Positions 58,892 through 64,000 of a stretch of DNA of 64,000 nucleotides are shown one piece after another (position 1 is the stretch's first letter; each line of letters begins with the position of its first letter). Source of the stretch: Marinobacter salicampi (GTDB lineage Bacteria > Pseudomonadota > Gammaproteobacteria > Pseudomonadales > Oleiphilaceae). The translations under genes and the position numbers were made by a program. Under the pieces are notes generated by a model that ran no database searches, was not told where the DNA came from, and saw only the letters and a list, made by a program, of their open reading frames with translations. The stretch is taken from contig NZ_JAAMPF010000012.1 in the NCBI RefSeq assembly GCF_011074795.1, forward strand, positions 62,001-126,000. The letters are read 5' to 3'.

Positions 58892-60070
58892 TTAGGTGAG
58901 TGGTTGCACGACCCATTGGCCGCCCTGTTTGATCAGCTCGCGGTCACAGCCCCGGGCCTGGGGCTCGGTGTTATCGTCCGGCAAAGCCTGGATGACGATC
59001 TCGGTCATTCTGAGACCACTCACCACCCCGGCCAGGGCCGGGTCAGCGTCGGCGGGTGCCCAGATCGCGCCCGCCGGCTGCACCCTCGGCTCAGCCAGGG
59101 CAACCAGGGCACGGATATCAACACTGAAGCCGGTCGCCGGTCTCGCACGACCGAAGACCTGACCGATCGCATCATAACGACCACCCTTGGCCAGGGCTTC
59201 GCCGTGACCGTGGCAATAGGCCGCAAAGACCAGGCCGGTGTGGTAGTTGTAGCCGCGCAGTTCACAGAAATCGAAGCCCAGGGTGATTTCCGGATAGCCT
59301 GTGCCGAGCATGTCCGCTATACGCTCGAGCTGATCCAGGGCTTCGGTCACTTCCGGGGACGCACCCTGAAGGGCCGACCGAGCTTCCGCCAGCGCCGGTC
59401 TGTCGCCGCTGATGCGGGCCAACTGCTTTAACCGGCTGCCGGCGCTTCCTGGACCGCAGCCTGCCAGCAACTTGTCCAGCTCGGGAATGGACTTCCTACC
59501 CATGGCATCGAATATGGCTGACTCGGTCTGGGAATCAAAGTTTGCTTCCCGGATCAACGCCTGGTAGATACCCACATGTGCCAAGTCCAGATGAACCCTG
59601 GGGACGCCCGCCACCCGGAGCACCTCCAGCATCAGACTGATGATCTCCGCATCGGCCGCTTCCGAGGCGCTGCCGAAGAGCTCGCACCCTGCCTGAATCG
59701 GTGTACGACCCGCCAGCATGTGCTGGGGCCTGGTGTGGAGAACATGACCGGCGTAGCACAGACGGGTAATGCCTTTCTGCCGAAGGGTATGAGCGTCGAT
59801 CCTTGCGGCCTGGGGCGTCATGTCCGCCCTTACGCCCATCATCCGACCGGTCAGTTGATCGGTGAGCTTGAATGTCTGGAGCGCGAGATCGTGACCGGTC
59901 CCGGTGAACAACGACTCCAGGTATTCGATCAGAGGCGGAATCACCAACTGGTAACCCCAGTGCTGACAGGTATCCACTACCCTACGTCGCAGAGATTCTA
60001 TATGGCCTGCCAGGGGGGGCAGGATGTCTTCCACGCCGTCAGGCAGCAACCAGCGGTCCGAGTCTGTCAT
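58892..60070 (-). CDS. hisZ: ATP phosphoribosyltransferase regulatory subunit HisZ
   Basis: HisZ is a histidyl-tRNA-synthetase-like subunit that the short form of HisG needs for activity and histidine feedback. The 392-residue protein has class II motifs in altered form: LPDGVEDILPPLAGHIESLRR, FTGTGHDLALQTFKLTDQ, and VRADMTPQAARI, but it lacks the C-terminal anticodon domain. hisG is not in the window. Confidence 0.94.
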   Translation of the reverse strand: MTDSDRWLLPDGVEDILPPLAGHIESLRRRVVDTCQHWGYQLVIPPLIEYLESLFTGTGHDLALQTFKLTDQLTGRMMGVRADMTPQAARIDAHTLRQKGITRLCYAGHVLHTRPQHMLAGRTPIQAGCELFGSASEAADAEIISLMLEVLRVAGVPRVHLDLAHVGIYQALIREANFDSQTESAIFDAMGRKSIPELDKLLAGCGPGSAGSRLKQLARISGDRPALAEARSALQGASPEVTEALDQLERIADMLGTGYPEITLGFDFCELRGYNYHTGLVFAAYCHGHGEALAKGGRYDAIGQVFGRARPATGFSVDIRALVALAEPRVQPAGAIWAPADADPALAGVVSGLRMTEIVIQALPDDNTEPQARGCDRELIKQGGQWVVQPLT

Positions 60071-60201
60071 GTAGCTCCAGTATCCGTTGTGTTCATCCTC
60101 TGGCCTGCCTGTTCAGAAAAACAGCCAAGGCTGAGAACGTGTCCTGTGAAGAACGGAAATCCAAACCAAAACCGGCGGAATTCTACACTTTTGCCAGTCA
60201 T

Positions 60202-60231
60202 AAAAAAACCGGAACACCTGAGGCATTCCGG
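60202..60231 (-). terminator. Rho-independent terminator after hflC
   Basis: On the minus strand CCGGAA (60231-60226) pairs with TTCCGG (60214-60209) around an 11-base loop with an inner CCT/AGG pairing, followed by seven T (60208-60202). It separates the hfl genes from hisZ-purA. Confidence 0.87.
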
Positions 60232-60254
60232 CTCTCTCTGGATAGGACGGAGGT

Positions 60255-61130
60255 TTAATTGCCGCCCATGGGGTCTTTCAGATACCGCAGGAAGCTGTTT
60301 TGAGCATCGATCACCATGATGTCGTCTGGGCTGTCAAAGGTGTTCTGATAGGCTTCCAGGCTTCGATAGAATTGATAGAACTCGGAATCAGCAGAGTAGG
60401 CATCGGCGTAAATCCGGGCAGCCTGGCCGTCACCTTCACCGCGGGTCTCCTCGGCCCGGGCGAACGCCTCGGCGAGAACCACCGTACGCTGACGGTCGGC
60501 ATCCGCGCGGATCCCCTCAGCCAGTTCGCGACCGCGGGAGCGAAATTCCTGCGCCAGCTTTTCCCGTTCCGTTGCCATGCGCCGGAAGACGTTTTCGCTG
60601 ACGGATCCGGGCAGCTCTATACCCTTGACCCGGATGTCCACAACCCGCACACCGAACTCTTCCATGGTGGCCTCATTGACGCGCTTGCGAAGGGTGTTCA
60701 TGAGCTCATCACGCTGGCCGGAAACGACCTCGTGCATGGTCCGGACACCGAACTCGTCCCGTAGGCCGTTATCGACCCGCGAGGAAAGCAGCGACCGGGC
60801 CCGCATCTCATCACCACCGGTGGCCCGGTAGTACTGGTCTACGTCAGCTATTTTCCAGGCCAGATAGGAATCCACGTCCAGTGGCTTCTTCTCTACCGTG
60901 AGGTATTGGCGCGATGGCAGATCAGTTGTCAGTACACGTACATCGAACTGACGCACCTGATCAATGACGGGCACCTTGAAGTGTATACCGGCTTGAATAT
61001 CAGTCTGAATCAACTCACCGAACCTCAACAACACGCCGCGATGGGTTTCAGGAATAATATAGACACTTGATAGCACCAGCAGGACAACTATGAGGGTGCC
61101 TGCAAGACCCAGTATGCTTTTAGGTCCCAT
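60255..61130 (-). CDS. hflC: FtsH modulator HflC
   Basis: HflC forms, with HflK, a large membrane cage around the FtsH protease. The 291-residue protein has one N-terminal helix (ILGLAGTLIVVLLVLSSVYII) and an SPFH/prohibitin domain (THRGVLLRFGELIQ to GVRVVDIRVKGIELP), then a helical region with SRGRELAEGIRADADRQRTVV. It follows hflK by 2 bases. Confidence 0.97.
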   Translation of the reverse strand: MGPKSILGLAGTLIVVLLVLSSVYIIPETHRGVLLRFGELIQTDIQAGIHFKVPVIDQVRQFDVRVLTTDLPSRQYLTVEKKPLDVDSYLAWKIADVDQYYRATGGDEMRARSLLSSRVDNGLRDEFGVRTMHEVVSGQRDELMNTLRKRVNEATMEEFGVRVVDIRVKGIELPGSVSENVFRRMATEREKLAQEFRSRGRELAEGIRADADRQRTVVLAEAFARAEETRGEGDGQAARIYADAYSADSEFYQFYRSLEAYQNTFDSPDDIMVIDAQNSFLRYLKDPMGGN

Positions 61131-61132
61131 GA

Positions 61133-62344
61133 TTATCTCCCCGTCCGCGTGCTGGTATTTTGTCGACTACGAATCTCATTGATTACCTGATCGGTCAGAG
61201 ACCCGATAGTGTTGTCGCTGCTTCCGCTCTCGGAGCCAGAGCCACTGTTACCTGCGGAGCCTGCGCCCGCTTCACGATTAACGATGCGGTCCAGGGGCAG
61301 GAACATCATATTGTCGCTGCTCTCGGTGTCCACAAGCACTTTCGTGGTATTGGACAGCACCTTCTCAAGCGCGCCGATATACATACGGTCACGGGTCACT
61401 TCGGGGGCATCGCGGTAAACTGTCAACAATTCATTGAATCGCGCGGTTTCACCCCGTGCTCTCTCGACAACTTGCTGTTTATAGGCCATCGCCTCCTCAA
61501 TCAATCGCTGGGCACGGCCTCGGGCTTCCGGAACCACCTTGTTGCGATAGGTCTCGGCCTCTTCTTTCACACGCTGCTCGTCTTCACGGGCCCGCTGGAC
61601 TTCACGGAAGGCTTCCTGAACCGCCTCAGGTGGCTGTGTGCTCTCGACGTTGACCCGCACAATGCGAAGGCCAGTGCCATAGTCTTCCAGGAACCGCTGA
61701 AGACGCTGCTCCACGCGAACGGCCAGCTCAGCCCGGCCTTCGGTCAATACCTGGTCAAGGCTGGAACTACCTACTTCGTGACGGAGGGCACTGTCCGTTG
61801 CGTAGGCAAGGGCTTCATTGGAATCCCGGACGTTCAGGACATAGGCCTGGGCGCTGTCGACCCGGTACTGGACCTGGAGGTCCACTGATACCAGGTTCTC
61901 GTCTTCTGTCAGCATCTGACCCTGTGACTGGGCTGTACGTACGCTGGTGACACGCACCTTGGTAACGTTATCGATGAGCGGGACCTTGAAGCGCAGGCCC
62001 GGCTCTGCCGTGGAGTGATATTCGCCAAAGCGCAGGACGACCGCACGCTCCTGCTCGTCAACCGTATAGAACGACTGGAAGATGACGTAGCCCAGAAACA
62101 GAATCGCTGCCACAGCGAGAATGGCGCCAAAGCCACCGCTGCTGCTTCCACCACCACCGCCGGATGAACCACCGGGGCCCGATTTCTTGCCTTTGCCGCC
62201 AAGAAGTTTGTTCAGCTTGTCGAGCCCTTTTCTCAGGGCCTCGTCCAGATCGGGAGGGCCCTGATCTTTACCACCACGATTGCCGCCTCCGGTTCCCCAG
62301 GGGTCATTCTCGTTGCGGTTACCACCCGGTTCGTTCCAGGCCAT
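61133..62344 (-). CDS. hflK: FtsH modulator HflK
   Basis: HflK is the partner of HflC. I start it at ATG 62344 (403 residues), with GGAGAG just ahead. The N-terminal ~70 residues are Gly/Asn/Ser-rich and cytoplasmic, a membrane helix spans about 73-93, and an SPFH domain follows (TVDEQERAVVLRFGEYHST to LRIVRVNVESTQPPEAVQEAF). The C-terminal ~30 residues are Gly/Ser-rich. Confidence 0.97.
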   Translation of the reverse strand: MAWNEPGGNRNENDPWGTGGGNRGGKDQGPPDLDEALRKGLDKLNKLLGGKGKKSGPGGSSGGGGGSSSGGFGAILAVAAILFLGYVIFQSFYTVDEQERAVVLRFGEYHSTAEPGLRFKVPLIDNVTKVRVTSVRTAQSQGQMLTEDENLVSVDLQVQYRVDSAQAYVLNVRDSNEALAYATDSALRHEVGSSSLDQVLTEGRAELAVRVEQRLQRFLEDYGTGLRIVRVNVESTQPPEAVQEAFREVQRAREDEQRVKEEAETYRNKVVPEARGRAQRLIEEAMAYKQQVVERARGETARFNELLTVYRDAPEVTRDRMYIGALEKVLSNTTKVLVDTESSDNMMFLPLDRIVNREAGAGSAGNSGSGSESGSSDNTIGSLTDQVINEIRSRQNTSTRTGR

Positions 62345-62474
62345 AATACTCTCCGTTCTTAACCAATCGAATGGCTGCAAATACTAGGGATTTATGGCGG
62401 CCCCGGCAATAGCGCAGGTCGCCAATTCGAAGTTTACTCTGAATCGGTAGGGTTCTGGCTCTCAATACCAGCAA

Positions 62475-63779
62475 TCAGGATCCGGTTTCCCCGTTTTCGT
62501 AACGGATGTCCTCAGACTTCAGGCCGGCGCGACTCAGCAACTGGAACCAGTCCCGGCTTTGCATGCGAAGCTCCATCACCACATCTCCGCTTGCCTGCTG
62601 ATCCTCGCTCAGCACGGACCCAGACTGATGCAGCAGAGCTCGCAGCTTACCATCGGCGGGGCCGAGGCGTACGAACTGATGGATAACATCCTCTGCCAGT
62701 CTCTCCACCATGGCGTCAAACAGCTCCGGGATACCGGCCCCGGTGACCGCCGAGACCCAGGCCCGAACCGGCACGCCTTCTTCGTTGCGCTCAACCCGCG
62801 GCTCAAAATTATCCAACAGATCGATTTTATTGAACACCTGGAGCACAGGCACTTCGTCAGCGCCAATCTCCAGCAGAACATCTTCTACCTGCTCCATATT
62901 TTCGTCACGACGCTCATCGTGACTATCTACCACATGAAGCAACAGCGAGGCCCGGGTCGTTTCCTCTAGAGTGGCGCGGAAGGCCTCCACCAGCTTGTGG
63001 GGCAGGTGCCGGATAAATCCGACCGTATCAGCGACCACGACCGGACCTATATCCGGCAGGTCAAGACGTCTTAACGTCGGGTCCAGGGTCGCAAACAGCT
63101 GATTTGCCGCGTACACCGTCGCCGTAGTGATGTGATTGAAAAGCGTCGATTTACCGGCGTTGGTATAGCCCACCAGAGACACGGTCGGTATGTCCGCCCG
63201 CTGGCGGGCCCGTCTGCCCTGCTCGCGCTGTTTTCGCACTTTTTCCAGCCGCGCGTTGATCGACTTGATGCGGGCACGCAGGAGGCGCCGGTCGGTTTCA
63301 AGCTGAGTTTCGCCCGGCCCCCGAAGTCCGATACCGCCCTTTTGACGCTCCAGGTGTGTCCAGCCCCTGACCAGCCGGGTCGACATATGCTCCAACTGGG
63401 CCAGCTCTACCTGCAGCTTACCCTCGTGGGTCCTGGCTCGCTGGGCAAAAATATCAAATATCACACCGGTACGGTCGAGCACCCGACACTTAAGCTCACG
63501 CTCGATGTTGCGCTCCTGGCTGGGGCTCAGGGCGTGGTTAAAGAGCACCACATCGGCCTCACTGCCGATGACCGCATCGCGGACTTCTTCAAGCTTGCCC
63601 TCGCCAACGAAGAACCGGGGGCTCGGTTGCTTGCGGGTTCCGGTAACGGTATCAACGGCTTCAACACCGGCCGAGGCCACAAGCTCGCGAAATTCACCAA
63701 GATCTTCGGATTCACCATGAGTTGAGAACTCAATGTGAACCAATACCGCACGTTCGCCAACATCGGGTCGTTCGAACAA
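62475..63779 (-). CDS. hflX: Ribosome-splitting GTPase HflX
   Basis: HflX is an Obg-like GTPase that splits stalled or stress-arrested ribosomes. The 434-residue protein has an N-terminal domain with FVGEGKLEEVRDAV and NHALSPSQERNIERELKCRV, the glycine-rich GGIGLRGPGETQLETDRR, and the G domain with P-loop GYTNAGKST and FATLDPTLRRLDLP. The start is a TTG at 63779 (FERPDVGERAVLVHIEF follows), with GGAG about 10 bases ahead. A set of 21-bp repeats ends 16 bases upstream of this start. Confidence 0.97.
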   Translation of the reverse strand: MFERPDVGERAVLVHIEFSTHGESEDLGEFRELVASAGVEAVDTVTGTRKQPSPRFFVGEGKLEEVRDAVIGSEADVVLFNHALSPSQERNIERELKCRVLDRTGVIFDIFAQRARTHEGKLQVELAQLEHMSTRLVRGWTHLERQKGGIGLRGPGETQLETDRRLLRARIKSINARLEKVRKQREQGRRARQRADIPTVSLVGYTNAGKSTLFNHITTATVYAANQLFATLDPTLRRLDLPDIGPVVVADTVGFIRHLPHKLVEAFRATLEETTRASLLLHVVDSHDERRDENMEQVEDVLLEIGADEVPVLQVFNKIDLLDNFEPRVERNEEGVPVRAWVSAVTGAGIPELFDAMVERLAEDVIHQFVRLGPADGKLRALLHQSGSVLSEDQQASGDVVMELRMQSRDWFQLLSRAGLKSEDIRYENGETGS

Positions 63780-63795
63780 TCTATCAGGACTCCAT

Positions 63796-63858
63796 TGCCA
63801 TCGAATTAGGTACTTCTGTCATCGAAATGAGTACTTTTGCCATCAAATTGGGTACTAA
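63796..63858. repeat. Three tandem 21-bp repeats, possible solo end of an IS21-type element
   Basis: Units at 63796-63816, 63817-63837 and 63838-63858 share the form TGYCATCRAAWTRRGTACTWH and begin with TG. Multiple ~20-bp repeats starting with TG are a feature of IS21-family ends. No transposase or inverted partner is visible on the right, so this would be a remnant. The alternative is a set of phased operator sites two helical turns apart. It lies in the hfq-hflX gap. Confidence 0.6.
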
Positions 63859-63886
63859 TGGAAAAGGATCAGTATAAATGCAAACA

Positions 63887-63930
63887 CCCGCAGGTCCGCT
63901 GCCGGACTAACCAGCCTCGGAACCCGCGGG
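63887..63930 (-). other. Hairpin downstream of the putative hfq end
   Basis: In the minus-strand transcript CCCGCGGGTTC (from 63930) can pair with GGACCTGCGGG (63897-63887) by nine Watson-Crick and two G-U pairs around a ~22-base loop. The following bases are U-rich but not a run, so it may slow or partly stop transcription between hfq and hflX. Confidence 0.4.
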
Positions 63931-63966
63931 CTTAAAAACGAACTGCATTTCTGACGATCGACCAGA

Positions 63967-64000
63967 TCAGTCTTCAGCTTCACCCTCGGGAGTCTGCTGA
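63967..64000 (-). CDS. hfq: Probable 3' end of hfq (C-terminal tail only)
   Basis: An open frame enters from the right edge and ends at TGA 63969-63967, with the last residues QQTPEGEAED. A short acidic, polar tail of this kind is usual at the C-terminus of Hfq, the RNA chaperone, and hfq is the standard gene ahead of hflX-hflK-hflC. Only 10 codons are visible, so the call rests on context. Confidence 0.5.
   Translation of the reverse strand, partial: QQTPEGEAED

Noticed and set aside
63859..63966. Complete small insertion sequence or second inverted end to the right of the 21-bp repeats
   Set aside because: No inverted copy of the repeat unit and no transposase frame can be found between the repeats and the putative hfq stop.

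Overview
The window looks like core chromosome of a gammaproteobacterium close to Marinobacter. The gene order from murA to gatB follows Pseudomonas (murA-ibaG-mla, kdsD-kdsC-lptCAB-rpoN-hpf-ptsN-rapZ-ptsO, nit-yhdP-rng-maf-mreDCB, gatCAB). The sequence is GC-rich, with paired ~600-residue acyl-CoA dehydrogenases and PsrA-type fatty-acid operators. The genus is inferred from protein resemblance and synteny, not from a search. I see no rRNA, tRNA, CRISPR array, prophage or complete insertion sequence. No gap between genes exceeds about 290 bases; the longest are 27591-27875, 47316-47594, 24018-24275 and 12290-12509.

Region by region. 1-3820 (minus): start of murA, ibaG and the mlaFEDCB phospholipid-transport operon. 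3954-12289 (plus): yrbG, Kdo synthesis (kdsD, kdsC), LPS export (lptC, lptA, lptB), then rpoN, hpf, ptsN, rapZ and ptsO, which form the sigma-54/PTS-Ntr block. 12510-14496 (plus): mgtE behind a structured leader, and darP. 14547-24017 (minus): the cell-shape operon mreB-mreC-mreD followed by maf, rng, yhdP and a nitrilase-family gene. 24276-27590 (plus): gatC, gatA, gatB. 27876-32803 (plus): a PilZ protein, cysD and cysN with an unusual tail, yejK/ndpA and an unknown gene. 32890-38154 (plus): miaB-ybeZ-ybeY-corC-lnt. 38177-38722 (minus): a zinc-ribbon protein. 38906-43446 (plus): leuS, lptE, holA and a small coiled-coil protein. 43537-47315 (minus): two acyl-CoA dehydrogenases. 47595-48604 (minus): a SprA-type metalloprotease-like gene and a very short flagellar-rod-like protein. 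48700-51673 (minus): bioB-bioF-bioD. 51768-52508 (plus): comF. 52553-53668 (minus): an FAD oxidoreductase. 53860-57511 (plus): a small membrane protein, srkA, another small membrane protein, cmoA and cmoB. 57549-64000 (minus): hfq (3' end only), hflX, hflK, hflC, hisZ and purA.

Functional themes. Much of the window builds the envelope: peptidoglycan precursor (murA), outer-membrane lipid balance (mla, yhdP), Kdo and LPS export (kdsDC, lptCAB, lptE), lipoprotein acylation (lnt) and rod shape (mreBCD). A second theme is translation and RNA: gatCAB, leuS, miaB, cmoAB, ybeY, rng, darP, hpf, hfq and hflX.

The least ordinary signals are regulatory or concern small proteins. They are a tandem PsrA-like operator lying on a near-consensus promoter for the acyl-CoA dehydrogenase pair; a BirA-type operator overlapping the bioB promoter inside the start of comF; a leader with mutually exclusive hairpins before mgtE; a terminator-like hairpin and possible ATT start between mreB and mreC; a degenerate APS-kinase-like tail on CysN; an ~85-residue protein that looks like a flagellar rod protein with its middle removed; and three 21-bp repeats, possibly a solo IS21-type end, in front of hflX. 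I found no clear multi-gene novel system.
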